Of a stretch of DNA of 64,000 nt, positions 50,841 to 59,210 are shown piece after piece (position 1 is the first letter of the stretch; the number at the start of each line of letters is the position of its first letter). Below the pieces are notes generated by a model. It did not search any database. It worked only from the letters and a program-made list of their open reading frames with translations, and had not been told where the DNA came from. The stretch comes from Benzoatithermus flavus. Its GTDB lineage: Bacteria > Pseudomonadota > Alphaproteobacteria > Geminicoccales > Geminicoccaceae. The position numbers and the translations under genes are program-made. The stretch covers positions 1 through 64,000 of the forward strand of contig NZ_JBBLZC010000013.1 in assembly GCF_037908215.1 (NCBI RefSeq), written 5' to 3'.

Positions 50841-52628
50841 ATGCCGATGATCCGCCGCCTGCCCGAAGCCGTCGCCAACCGCATCGCCGCGGGCGAGGTG
50901 GTCGAGCGCCCGGCTTCGGTCGTGAAGGAGCTGGTCGAGAACGCAATCGATGCCGGCGCTTCCCGCATCGAGGTGGCGCTGGAGGCCGGGGGCAAAGGCC
51001 TCGTCCTCGTCATCGACGACGGCTGCGGCATGGCGCCGGACGACCTGCCGCTCGCTGTCGAGCGCCATGCCACCTCGAAACTCGCCGACGACCAGCTCGT
51101 CCGCATCACCACCTTGGGCTTTCGCGGCGAGGCGCTGCCTTCGATCGCCTCGGTGAGCCGGCTCCGGCTCGTGAGCCGCACGGCCGCGATGGCCGAAGCC
51201 TGGGCGCTCGAGGTCGCGGGCGGCGAGCCCGGCCGGCCCGCGCCGGCCGCAGGGCCGCGCGGTACCCGCGTCGAGGTGCGGGATCTCTTCTTCAAGGTAC
51301 CGGCGCGGCTCAAGTTCCTCCGCTCCGACCGCAGCGAGGCCGAGGCCGCCGAGGAGGTCGTCCGGCGTCTCGCCCTTGCCCGGCCCGAGCTCGCCTTCGC
51401 GCTCCAGGTCGACGGCCGTCCGGTCTGGCGCGCGGAGCCGGGGGGTGGCGGGCCGTTCGCCGATGCGCTCCTGCACCGTCTGGGCACGGTCATGGGCCGC
51501 GAGTTCGTGGCGAACGCGGTTGAGATCGACGCCGAGCGCGAGGGCATCCTGCTCCGGGGCTTCGTCGGCCTGCCGACCTTCAGCCGCAAGGACGCGCGCC
51601 AGCAGCATCTCTTCGTCAACCGCCGGCCGGTGCAGGACCGGCTGCTGAAGCAGGCCCTGCGTGCCGCCTACAGCGACCTCCTGTTCCACGACCGCCAGCC
51701 CGTGGCCGCCCTCTTCCTGGAACTGCCGCCCGAGCTCGTCGACGTCAACGTGCATCCCGCCAAGGCCGAGGTGCGCTTTCGCGATCCCGGCCTCGTGCGC
51801 GGCCTCGTGGTGGGCGCCTTGAAGCGGGCGCTGGCCGAGCACGGCCACCGCAGCGCCACCAGCACGGGCACGGCCACGCTCGGCACGTTCCGTCCGGGAA
51901 CGAGCGCCGTGCCGGCGGGCCGCGCCGGGCGCAGCGGCCTCGCCGAGACCGGGCCGGCCTTCACGCCGGCCGCGGCCCAGGCGGCGCTCGTCGTGGCCGC
52001 ACCCTCGGCCAGGGCCGCGCCCGAGCCGGAGCCCGCAGCCTCCCGGTTTCCTTTGGGCGCCGCCCGCGCCCAGCTCCACCGCACCTACATCCTGGCCGAG
52101 ACCGAGGATGCGGTGATCCTGGTCGACCAGCACGCGGCGCACGAGCGGATCGTCTACGAGCGGCTCAAGGCCGAGCTGCGCGCCGGCGCCGTCAGGCGCC
52201 AGATCCTCCTCATCCCCGAGGTGGTCGAGCTCGATCCGGCCGAGCAGCGCCGCATCACCGCACGGGCAGGGGAGCTCGCCCGCCTCGGCCTCGTGGTCGA
52301 GCCGTTCGGCGCGGGGGCGGTGCTGGTCCGCGAGGTTCCGGCGATTCTGGGCGAGATCGCCGTGGACCGGCTCCTCAAGGACATCGCCGGCGATCTCGTC
52401 GAGCTCGACCAGGCGCTCGGACTCGAGGAGGCGCTCGAAGCCGTGCTCGCCAGTGTCGCCTGCCACGGTAGCGTGCGCGCCGGCCGGCGGCTCCACGTCG
52501 AGGAGATGAACGCGCTCCTGCGCCAAATGGAAGCGACCCCCTACTCGGGGCAGTGCAATCACGGCAGGCCGACCTATATCGAGCTCAAGCGCGAGGACAT
52601 CGAGCGCCTGTTCGGGCGACGCGGCTGA
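50841..52628 (+). CDS. mutL: DNA mismatch repair protein MutL
   Basis: ATPase of the GHKL fold, about 595 residues. The motifs NRIAAGEVVERPASVVKELVEN and DDGCGM and GFRGEALPSIASVS are intact. The Pro/Ala-rich linker (residues about 340-410) joins the C-terminal dimerisation domain ending QCNHGRPTYIELKREDIERLFGR. The endonuclease motif of non-enterobacterial MutL, DQHAAHERIVYE, is present with no clear DQHA(X)2E(X)4E, so nicking activity is uncertain. A GTG at 50820 is also in frame. Confidence 0.96.
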   Translation: MPMIRRLPEAVANRIAAGEVVERPASVVKELVENAIDAGASRIEVALEAGGKGLVLVIDDGCGMAPDDLPLAVERHATSKLADDQLVRITTLGFRGEALPSIASVSRLRLVSRTAAMAEAWALEVAGGEPGRPAPAAGPRGTRVEVRDLFFKVPARLKFLRSDRSEAEAAEEVVRRLALARPELAFALQVDGRPVWRAEPGGGGPFADALLHRLGTVMGREFVANAVEIDAEREGILLRGFVGLPTFSRKDARQQHLFVNRRPVQDRLLKQALRAAYSDLLFHDRQPVAALFLELPPELVDVNVHPAKAEVRFRDPGLVRGLVVGALKRALAEHGHRSATSTGTATLGTFRPGTSAVPAGRAGRSGLAETGPAFTPAAAQAALVVAAPSARAAPEPEPAASRFPLGAARAQLHRTYILAETEDAVILVDQHAAHERIVYERLKAELRAGAVRRQILLIPEVVELDPAEQRRITARAGELARLGLVVEPFGAGAVLVREVPAILGEIAVDRLLKDIAGDLVELDQALGLEEALEAVLASVACHGSVRAGRRLHVEEMNALLRQMEATPYSGQCNHGRPTYIELKREDIERLFGRRG

Positions 52629-52785
52629 CGAAAGCGCTGGCGGTGCCCGGATCCTGCCGATATGGTCTCGCCCGAGCGCGCCCCCTTCGCGGGTGCCGGG
52701 CGACCTGCCCCGGCCGGAGCTGGCTCCTCCATAGCCGAGCGGACCGGGTCGGGTCCCAGCCGAGCCTCTTGGAGCGGAGAGATCG

Positions 52786-53124
52786 ATGACCTACGTGGTC
52801 ACCGAAGCTTGCATCAAGTGCAAGTACATGGATTGCGTCGAGGTCTGCCCCGTGGACTGCTTCTACGAGGGGGCCAACATGCTCGTCATCAACCCGGACG
52901 AGTGCATCGACTGCGGCGTGTGCGAGCCGGAATGCCCGGCGGAGGCGATCCTGCCGGACACGGAAGCCGAAGCCGAAAAATGGCTGGAACTCAATCGGGA
53001 ATACAGCAACGTCTGGCCGAATATCACTCGAAAGGGGGTGCCGCCCGAGGATGCCGACGAGCACAAGGGCGAGCCCGGCAAGTTCGAGAAGTATTTCAGC
53101 TCCGAACCCGGCAAGGGCACCTGA
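52786..53124 (+). CDS. fdxA: Seven-iron ferredoxin FdxA
   Basis: The 112-residue protein has the [3Fe-4S] and [4Fe-4S] cluster ligands in the order MTYVVTEACIKCKYMDCVEV-CP, then CIDCGVCEPECPAEAI. The long C-terminal helix region (WLELNREYSNVWPNITRKG) is typical of FdxA. It is a common electron carrier in alphaproteobacteria and sits upstream of carD, as in Caulobacter relatives. The 340 bp after it hold no gene I can support apart from an AT-rich patch at about 53230-53266. Confidence 0.96.
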   Translation: MTYVVTEACIKCKYMDCVEVCPVDCFYEGANMLVINPDECIDCGVCEPECPAEAILPDTEAEAEKWLELNREYSNVWPNITRKGVPPEDADEHKGEPGKFEKYFSSEPGKGT

Positions 53125-53465
53125 GCCACTCCGATCCGGCGGCCGCTGCGGGCAGGGGCGGCGGGACCGCGACCATTCGACGCCCTCTGCTGCATCCCGG
53201 CTCTGCGTCCCGTGATCGTCAGGACGCTGGAAATTTGCCACAATTTGTGCTAATTATCACACATCAACGGGCGTAGAGGGTTCCACGCTCGGTCCTTGTC
53301 GTTCGTAACGTCGACGCTACGTCAGCTCCCTTCCTGCTGCTCCGCCCCGATCGGTCCGTGCCTCTGACCGGTAGGGCGGATAGCGCTGCGGCGTACGGGT
53401 ATAGTGGTGGGCTCCGGCCGCATGTGGCATGGGCCGGGGCTGCCGGGTTCGGGAGAACAAGCCTG

Positions 53466-53969
53466 ATGGCCACGAAGAAGCTTGCGTTCGCTGCCGGTGA
53501 CTACATCGTCTATCCTTCGCACGGCGTGGGTCGTATCACGGGGATCGAGCGCCAGTCGATCGCCGGCATGGAACTCGAGATGTACGTCGTCTCGTTCGAG
53601 AATGAGCGCCTGATCCTGCGTGTTCCCGTCGATAAGGCGGCCAAGTCCGGCATGCGGAAGCTGAGCTCGCGCGAGAAGATCACGAGCGCGCTCGAGGCCC
53701 TCAAGATCCGCACCCGGCCGCGGCGCAACGTCATGTGGAGCCGTCGGGCGCAGGAGTACGAGGCGAAGATCAACTCGGGCGATCCGGTCTCGATCGCCGA
53801 GGTGGTGCGCGAGCTGCACAAGGCCGAGGATGCCGAGCAGTCCTACAGCGAGCGCCAGATGTACCGTGCTGCGCTGGAGCGGCTCGCCCGGGAGGTCGCG
53901 GCGATCGAGAAGATCGACGAGGCCGAGGCGAGCCGTCGCCTGGAGCAGGTGCTGCTCAAGGCGGCCTGA
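53466..53969 (+). CDS. carD: CarD family transcriptional regulator
   Basis: The 167-residue protein has the N-terminal RNA-polymerase-interaction Tudor-like domain (FAAGDYIVYPSHGVGRITGI) and a C-terminal helical domain (RRAQEYEAKINSGDPVSIAE and SYSERQMYRAALERLAREVA). CarD proteins bind the polymerase beta subunit and stabilise open complexes at rRNA and stress promoters. The start at 53466 has AGGAGA-like GGGAGAAC upstream. It ends in a strong terminator. Confidence 0.95.
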   Translation: MATKKLAFAAGDYIVYPSHGVGRITGIERQSIAGMELEMYVVSFENERLILRVPVDKAAKSGMRKLSSREKITSALEALKIRTRPRRNVMWSRRAQEYEAKINSGDPVSIAEVVRELHKAEDAEQSYSERQMYRAALERLAREVAAIEKIDEAEASRRLEQVLLKAA

Positions 53970-53996
53970 GCCTCCGAGCGCAAGCGAGCCTTTCCG

Positions 53997-54026
53997 AAGG
54001 GGCGGGTATGGTGCCCGCCCCTTTTG
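53997..54026 (+). terminator. Rho-independent terminator after carD
   Basis: AAGGGGCGGG pairs with CCCGCCCCTT around a 7-nt loop TATGGTG and is followed by TTTG. It stands 28 bp after the carD stop and is also downstream of the convergent DHFR-like gene. Confidence 0.85.
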
Positions 54027-54056
54027 CTTGGGCCGCCTCTCGTTTCAGGATCGGGG

Positions 54057-54458
54057 CTACCCGCCGGTTCCGCACAGCCAGGCCGGGTCGAACCACCGGT
54101 CGGCCGGTCCGTCGTAGGGCAGGCGCGTGATGTCCCAGATCCGGATCAAGGGGGCATAAGCGGCCCAGACCGCCGGCCCACCGCCGACGAAGACGATGCG
54201 ATCCGGGAAACGGGCGATCACCTCCTCCGGCTGCATCGACGAGCGGATCTCGACGATGGTGCGCTCCTGATGCGCGAAGGCCGGGATCGAGCGGTAGGTG
54301 ACGGGCCCCACCAGCAGCACGTGTCCCCGCGTCATCTCCCAGAAGCGCCGCACATCGGCAGCATATTCGGGTGCCTGCTCGCCTTCCCAGGGCATCCGCC
54401 CCGTGAGCCCGAGCTGGCCCCGCCTGCCGATCGCGCACATCGCGCGCACGTCTGCCAT
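54057..54458 (-). CDS. Short dihydrofolate reductase-like protein
   Basis: The 133-residue protein follows the DHFR pattern: AIGRRGQLGLTGRMPWEG at the N-terminus, RFWEMTRGHVLLVGPVTYRS with the NADPH-binding loop, and FVGGGPAVWAAYAPLI near the end. It is about 25 residues shorter than usual DHFR, and the expected catalytic acid is in the PEYAAD segment. It may be a divergent folA or a paralogue. Confidence 0.75.
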   Translation of the reverse strand: MADVRAMCAIGRRGQLGLTGRMPWEGEQAPEYAADVRRFWEMTRGHVLLVGPVTYRSIPAFAHQERTIVEIRSSMQPEEVIARFPDRIVFVGGGPAVWAAYAPLIRIWDITRLPYDGPADRWFDPAWLCGTGG

Positions 54459-54583
54459 GATCCGTCCTCCTGTCCGGCCGGGAGAGCTCGATGGCCCGGC
54501 AGAAGCCGGTGCCGGCTCGACTTCACGCGGCGCCGTCGAGGCACAGCGGCTCGCGGATCAGCTCCGTGATCACGCCGCTCGCC

Positions 54584-54808
54584 TCACTCCGCCGCTGCCC
54601 GCTTCGTAAGCCTCGGCACCACCTCGAGCTCGACGCTGGTCGGTTCCGCCACGCGCTGCGAGGCGTCCAGGATCTCGAGACCGACCAGGAGGCCGTCGGC
54701 GTCGTAGTCGAGAATGACGCCGGACCGCTCCTCCTCGCCCGCCTTCACCGGCACGTCGCGCAGCGTGATGGTAAGCGTGTCGGTCTCGACGTCGTAGAGC
54801 ACCTTCAT
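54584..54808 (-). CDS. DUF2283 family antitoxin-like protein
   Basis: The 74-residue product has the DUF2283 pattern MKVLYDVETDTLTITLRD and SGVILDYDADGLLVGLEILD. Its start overlaps the end of the DUF4258 gene (ATGA). DUF2283 and DUF4258 proteins often occur together in toxin-antitoxin-like pairs; here the toxin-like partner is frameshifted. Confidence 0.82.
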   Translation of the reverse strand: MKVLYDVETDTLTITLRDVPVKAGEEERSGVILDYDADGLLVGLEILDASQRVAEPTSVELEVVPRLTKRAAAE

Positions 54809-55073
54809 GGCTTCGCTCCGTAGCGCCGGAACTGCGTGGTAGCATAGATCGAGACGACCGCAGGGGGCGAGTCGTCGTAGTCGACGACGAGCCGCAGGAG
54901 CATGGTGGCTGGCGGGTCGCACCGATCGTCAGCACACGCTGGTGGACTCGGCGCTCCGGCCGGTTCGCTGGCAGGATCGTATCGGGAGCTGCGAGCGTCG
55001 CCTGTACATCGCTCTCGCGAATGCCGCGTTTCGCCATCTGCCGCCGTGCATGCGGCGTGAGCCGGAAGCTCAC
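54805..55073 (-). pseudogene. DUF4258 family protein, frameshifted
   Basis: From 55073 the frame reads MSFRLTPHARRQMAKRGIRE and VLTIGATRQPP, matching DUF4258 (small RelE/Barnase-like fold). At about 54905 it must shift by one base (a 1-nt loss) to continue TMLLRLVVDYDDSPPAVVSI and YATTQFRRYGAKP, after which a TGA overlaps the DUF2283 ATG. The match of both halves to the family argues for a mutated gene or a sequencing error. The start overlaps the gshB end by 4 bp. Confidence 0.75.
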
Positions 55074-56038
55074 GTCGGCAGCGCGTGCTGCTTCTTCCGG
55101 TTGACCTTGCTCTCGATCACGTCCCAGATCCGCCCTTCGAGGTTGACCCCGTCGAAGCGGTCGATCTCCTGCAGGCCTGTGGGCGAGGTGACGTTGATCT
55201 CGGTGAGATAGTCGCCGATCACGTCGATGCCGACGAAGATCAGGCCGCGCTCCTCCAGGGTGGGACCGATCATCTCGCAGATCTCGTGGTCGCGGCGGGT
55301 GAGCTGAGCCTTCTCGGCCCGGCCGCCGACATGGAGGTTGGCCCGGGTCTCCTCCTTGGCCGGCACGCGGTTCACCGCACCCGCGGGCTTGCCGTCGATC
55401 AGGATGATGCGCTTGTCGCCCTGGCGGATCTCCGGGATGTAGCGCTGCACCATCAAGGGCTCGTTGAGATAGGTCTGGAACAGCTCGAACAGGCTGCCGA
55501 GATTGGTGTCCTCGGGCCGGAGATGGAACACGCCGGCCCCGCCGTTGCCGTAGATGGGCTTGATGATGATGTCGCCGTGCTCGCGCCGGAACGCCTTGAT
55601 CTCCTCGAGGTCGTAGGTGATCAGCGTCGGCGGCATCAGCTCGGCGAAATGGGTCACGAACAGCTTCTCGGGCGCGTTCCTGACGTGGTGTGGATCGTTC
55701 ACCACGAGCGTCTCGGGATGGACCCGGTCGAGCAGGTGCGTGGCCGAGATGTAGGCCAGGTTGAAGGGCGGGTCCTGGCGCATCAGCACGACGTCGAGCG
55801 TCGCGAGGTCGATGATCTCGGGCGCACCGAAGCTGACATGGTTACCGCGCTCGCGGCGCACCTCGAAGGGCCGGGCCTTCGCGACCACCCGGCCGTTCCG
55901 GTAGCTCAACTGCTTGGGCAGGTAGTGATAGAGGCCGTGACCGCGCCCTTGCGCCTCCAGCGCCAGGGCGAAGGTGCTGTCCGTGTCGATGTTGACGGTC
56001 TCGAGCGGGTCCATCTGGATCGCGACGGCGAGCGACAT
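55070..56038 (-). CDS. gshB: Glutathione synthetase
   Basis: ATP-grasp ligase of 322 residues joining gamma-glutamylcysteine and glycine. The family signature is clear: VAIQMDPLETVNIDTDSTFALALEAQGRG, then VLMRQDPPFN, FVTHFAELMPPTLIT, IIKPIYGNGGAGVFHL and GIDVIGDYLTEINVTSPTG. The ATG at 56038 has GGGGGAAGG just before it. It precedes the DUF4258/DUF2283 pair on the same strand. Confidence 0.97.
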   Translation of the reverse strand: MSLAVAIQMDPLETVNIDTDSTFALALEAQGRGHGLYHYLPKQLSYRNGRVVAKARPFEVRRERGNHVSFGAPEIIDLATLDVVLMRQDPPFNLAYISATHLLDRVHPETLVVNDPHHVRNAPEKLFVTHFAELMPPTLITYDLEEIKAFRREHGDIIIKPIYGNGGAGVFHLRPEDTNLGSLFELFQTYLNEPLMVQRYIPEIRQGDKRIILIDGKPAGAVNRVPAKEETRANLHVGGRAEKAQLTRRDHEICEMIGPTLEERGLIFVGIDVIGDYLTEINVTSPTGLQEIDRFDGVNLEGRIWDVIESKVNRKKQHALPT

Positions 56039-56171
56039 CCTTCCCCCGTATCAAGTTGACAGGTGCGTCACGGCGCTGCGGCGAGGCCTGCTGTTTGGCA
56101 GCCGGGCCCCGGCTTGACAAGGGGGCCGGCCCGTCGCTTCAAGGGCGCTCTCAACGGCGAGGAGGTGCCCC

Positions 56172-56537
56172 ATGGCCTACGACCGGAACAACGTGTTCGC
56201 CCGCATCCTGCGCGGCGAGATCCCGTGCCGCAAGGTCTACGAGGACGAGTGGGCGCTGGCCTTTCACGACATCAACCCCTTGGCCCCGGTGCACGTCCTC
56301 GTCATCCCCAAGGGCGAGTACGTCTCGATGGCCGACTTCACCGCCAACGCCCCGGCCGAGGCGGTGGCCGGCCTGTTCAGGGCGGTGGGCAAGGTGGCCG
56401 AGATCCTGGGCGTGGTCGAGAGCGGGTATCGCATCCTCGCCAACCACGGCGCCAACGCGCACCAGGAGGTGCCACACCTCCATGTCCATCTGTTCGCGGG
56501 AGCACCTCTGGGGCCGATGCTGAAGAAGATCGTCTAG
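56172..56537 (+). CDS. HIT family nucleotide-binding protein
   Basis: A 121-residue histidine triad protein with the active-site motif HLHVHLFAG and the N-terminal NVFARILRGEIPCRKVYEDE. It probably hydrolyses AMP-lysine or related AMP conjugates. The start has a strong GAGGAGGTG site. The gene overlaps the VanZ-like gene stop at the 3' end by 4 bp. Confidence 0.95.
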   Translation: MAYDRNNVFARILRGEIPCRKVYEDEWALAFHDINPLAPVHVLVIPKGEYVSMADFTANAPAEAVAGLFRAVGKVAEILGVVESGYRILANHGANAHQEVPHLHVHLFAGAPLGPMLKKIV

Positions 56538-56926
56538 GCCGGCGCGGCTCGGCGGCGCCGCAAGGGGGCGATCACCAGCACGAGCCACAGGAGCGCGGCA
56601 GTCGCCCCCACGGCCGCGCCCGCACTGTCGGCGAGGAAGTCGTAGATATCCATGCTGCGTGTCGGGACGAAGTCCTGTGCCACCTCGACGAGTCCGCCCA
56701 TCAGGATCGCGAACAGCGTCCAGCACAGGATGCCGCGGCGCTCGTGGGCGAAGCTCGCGACAGCGGCGGTCATCACCGCATAGCCCATGAAGTGGAGGAG
56801 CTTGTCCGAGAGGCCGAACGGCGTCCCGGTCATGGGCTCCAGCGATTCCACAAGCACGATCGCCCAGCCCAGGCACCAAAGGCTGAACAGCACCATCCGC
56901 GTGCGCGCATCGATCAGGATTCGCAA
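56534..56926 (-). CDS. VanZ-like membrane protein
   Basis: A 130-residue protein starting at TTG (56926) after a GAAAGGTG site. It has about four helices, with the VanZ-like pattern FGLSDKLLHFMGYAVMTAAVA and VEVAQDFVPTRSMDIYDFLADSAGAAVG containing the conserved DKxxHF and RxxxxxDFLADSxGxxxG motifs. An ATG-type start at 56983 is less likely. Its role in this genus is unknown. Confidence 0.8.
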   Translation of the reverse strand: MRILIDARTRMVLFSLWCLGWAIVLVESLEPMTGTPFGLSDKLLHFMGYAVMTAAVASFAHERRGILCWTLFAILMGGLVEVAQDFVPTRSMDIYDFLADSAGAAVGATAALLWLVLVIAPLRRRRAAPA

Positions 56927-57015
56927 GGCATCACCTTTCCGGCCATGGGCGCAACCGCTAGCGCCTCGCCGACGGGCGGTCAAATCACCCGCCGGTGTAC
57001 GACGGCCATCCGGCC

Positions 57016-58542
57016 TCAGTCGATGCGCCGGATTCGCCCCTCCACCTTCGGCGCCACCGTGCCGCCGAGCGCCGTCACGTAGTTCATCACCGTCGAGGCC
57101 ATCAGCGTTCCCGCCGAAGGGTCGATCAGCACCTTGCCGTGTGCCAGGCTCGCGAAGCCGTCGCCGCCCGCGAGCATGTAGTCGTTGGTCGCGACCTTGT
57201 ACGTCCTCGCGGGATCGAGCGGCGCGTCGCCGATCGTGACCTCCCCGACCCGCGCCCCCGGTGCCGCCTTCGGGTCGAAGGCGAAGCGAAGACCCGACAC
57301 TTGCGGGAACCGGCCGGCCCCGTGCTCGACCTGCGACACGCCGTTCTCGAGCGCTGCCAGGAGATCCGCCCCTTTCAGCTCGATCAGCACCGTGACGTTG
57401 CCGAACGGCAGCTCGGAGAGGATGTCCTTCCTGGTGAGCACGGTCCCGGCCGGATAGGTCCGGTCACCGCGAATGCCGCCGCCGTTGACGAGGCCGATAT
57501 CGGCCCCGGTCGCGGCCCGGATCGCGTCGGCGATCAGGTTGCCCATGTTGGTCTCGGCCGTGCGAACCGCGTTGCGGCGGCTGTCGAGTTCGACCGCGGT
57601 CCGGCCGACCGGCGCGCCGAGCTCCGCATCGAGCTGCTTCTCCCACCTCGCCACCACCGCCTGCACCTCGGGGTCGGGCGTGACGCCTGCCGTCGGCACG
57701 AAGCGCCAGGAGGGCGTCCAGGTCACGACCTCCTTGTCCTTCTGCTTCACCCGATCGACGACGAGATCGACCACGGCGAGGTAGCGCAGATCGGAAGCCG
57801 CCTTCACGATCAGCTTGCCGCCCTCGTAGAAGCTCGAGGCGTCGTGGTCGTGGCCGCCCAGCACGACGTCGATCCCTTCGACCGCGGCCGCGAGCGCCCG
57901 GTCCTCGGCCAGATCCTGATGGGTCAGCGCCACGACGATGTCGGCTCCCATCGCCTTCAGCCGCTTCACGGCCGCCTCGGCGGTGGCCTTCGGGTCGGCG
58001 AAGGCGAGGTCGGGCCCGGGCGCGGAGAGGGCGGGGGTCTCGGTGTCGAGAATGCCGAAGAAGCCGATCCTGTAGCCGCCCGCCTCCCTGATCTCGAGCT
58101 CGCGCATGCCGAGCGGCGCCAGCCTGCCGTCCTTGCCCAGGATGTTGGTGCCGAGCCAGGGAAAGCGGGATTCCTGAAAACGCTCCGCTGCGACCTCGGG
58201 GCCGAAGTCGAACTCGTGATTGCCGGGCACGGCCACCTGCACGCCGATGGCGTTGGTGAGCTCGATCATCTGCCGGCCCCTGGTCAGGCCCGAGAGCACC
58301 GAGGGCGAGATCAGGTCGCCGCCGAAGGTGGTGATGGCGGCGGGGTTCCGCTGCCGCTCGGCCCGGAGCAGGGTCATGAACGGGGCGAACCCGCCAGCAC
58401 CCTTCTCGGGAGCGATCTCGTAGGCATCGTTGGCGTGCAGGAAGGTGATGGTCACGGGCGCCGCCAGGGCGGCGGACGCTCCAACGAGCAGGAGCGCCGC
58501 TGCAGCGAGCGGTGCCGTCACCAGGAGAGCTCGGCGCTTCAT
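57016..58542 (-). CDS. 5'-nucleotidase/UDP-sugar hydrolase family, exported
   Basis: A 508-residue periplasmic enzyme with a signal peptide (LLVTAPLAAAALLLVGASAALA). The N-terminal metallophosphatase domain shows ITFLHANDAYE, GGDLISPSVLS, GNHEFDFG, VALTHQD and GGHDHDA; the C-terminal substrate-binding domain (MGNLIADAIRAATGADIGLVNGGGIR, ... NDYMLAGGDGF) holds the specificity loop. It should release nucleosides or sugars for uptake. The start at 58542 is the first ATG with a signal. Confidence 0.93.
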   Translation of the reverse strand: MKRRALLVTAPLAAAALLLVGASAALAAPVTITFLHANDAYEIAPEKGAGGFAPFMTLLRAERQRNPAAITTFGGDLISPSVLSGLTRGRQMIELTNAIGVQVAVPGNHEFDFGPEVAAERFQESRFPWLGTNILGKDGRLAPLGMRELEIREAGGYRIGFFGILDTETPALSAPGPDLAFADPKATAEAAVKRLKAMGADIVVALTHQDLAEDRALAAAVEGIDVVLGGHDHDASSFYEGGKLIVKAASDLRYLAVVDLVVDRVKQKDKEVVTWTPSWRFVPTAGVTPDPEVQAVVARWEKQLDAELGAPVGRTAVELDSRRNAVRTAETNMGNLIADAIRAATGADIGLVNGGGIRGDRTYPAGTVLTRKDILSELPFGNVTVLIELKGADLLAALENGVSQVEHGAGRFPQVSGLRFAFDPKAAPGARVGEVTIGDAPLDPARTYKVATNDYMLAGGDGFASLAHGKVLIDPSAGTLMASTVMNYVTALGGTVAPKVEGRIRRID

Positions 58543-58652
58543 TTCGTCGTTCCGCCTCTCGTCGGTCCAAGTGGTGCAGAGGTTGGCTGCAGCCATCGAC
58601 CGAGGCAAGCGCTGCCGCATCTGCCGGCACGGGGGCCGGCGCTCGTGCGGGC

Positions 58653-59084
58653 TCAGCGTTCCACCGGCAGCCCACGCGCGATCCAGCCCGGCCCGAGACT
58701 GCTGCCCAGCATGCCCTCGCCGACCACGAGCACCTGGCTGAAGCCCTGGCTCGCGAGCAGCTTGGCGGCGAACATGGCGCGCTGCCCGTTGGCGTCGATC
58801 AGCGCCACCGGCCGCGCCTTGTCGTTGCCGGCGGCGGCCGTCACTTCGGCGACGAAGCCGTTGCGGAACACCATGTCGTCGCCCTGGAGCGGCACCGCCA
58901 CCGCCCCTTTCGGCCGGCCGGTCTCGGCCACCTCCCTGGGCGTGCGGATGTCGATCAGCACCCCGCCGACCCCTTGCACGCCCTGTCCGGTCGGCGCGTC
59001 GACGATGGGTGCCTGCGCCGATGCCGGCTGCGCTGCTGCGAGCAGCCCGGCCACGGCGAGCGCGCGCCAGAAATCCTTCCTCAA
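58653..59084 (-). CDS. Periplasmic rhodanese-like protein lacking the catalytic Cys
   Basis: The 143-residue product has a signal (RALAVAGLLAAAQPASA) and a rhodanese fold (GGVLIDIRTPREVAETGRPKG, AKLLASQGFSQVLVVGEGML). The active-site loop, normally CRSGxRS, reads IDANGQRA, so the sulfurtransferase Cys is missing; a binding or structural role is more likely. It lies 110 bp from the 5'-nucleotidase on the same strand. Confidence 0.8.
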   Translation of the reverse strand: MRKDFWRALAVAGLLAAAQPASAQAPIVDAPTGQGVQGVGGVLIDIRTPREVAETGRPKGAVAVPLQGDDMVFRNGFVAEVTAAAGNDKARPVALIDANGQRAMFAAKLLASQGFSQVLVVGEGMLGSSLGPGWIARGLPVER

Positions 59085-59210
59085 GGGCCCGTCCTCCCCG
59101 TTCGTTCGCGTGCGCGAGAGCTAGCACGAGAGCGGCCATGGCGCGCAAGCCCGTGCCGGCGCGGCGGAAGCCCGCTAGAACCAGGGAAAGGCCACCATCC
59201 GACGGGCAGC

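Noticed and set aside
57000..59124. 709-codon plus-strand frame opposite the 5'-nucleotidase and rhodanese.
   Set aside because: Shadow of two well-supported minus-strand genes.
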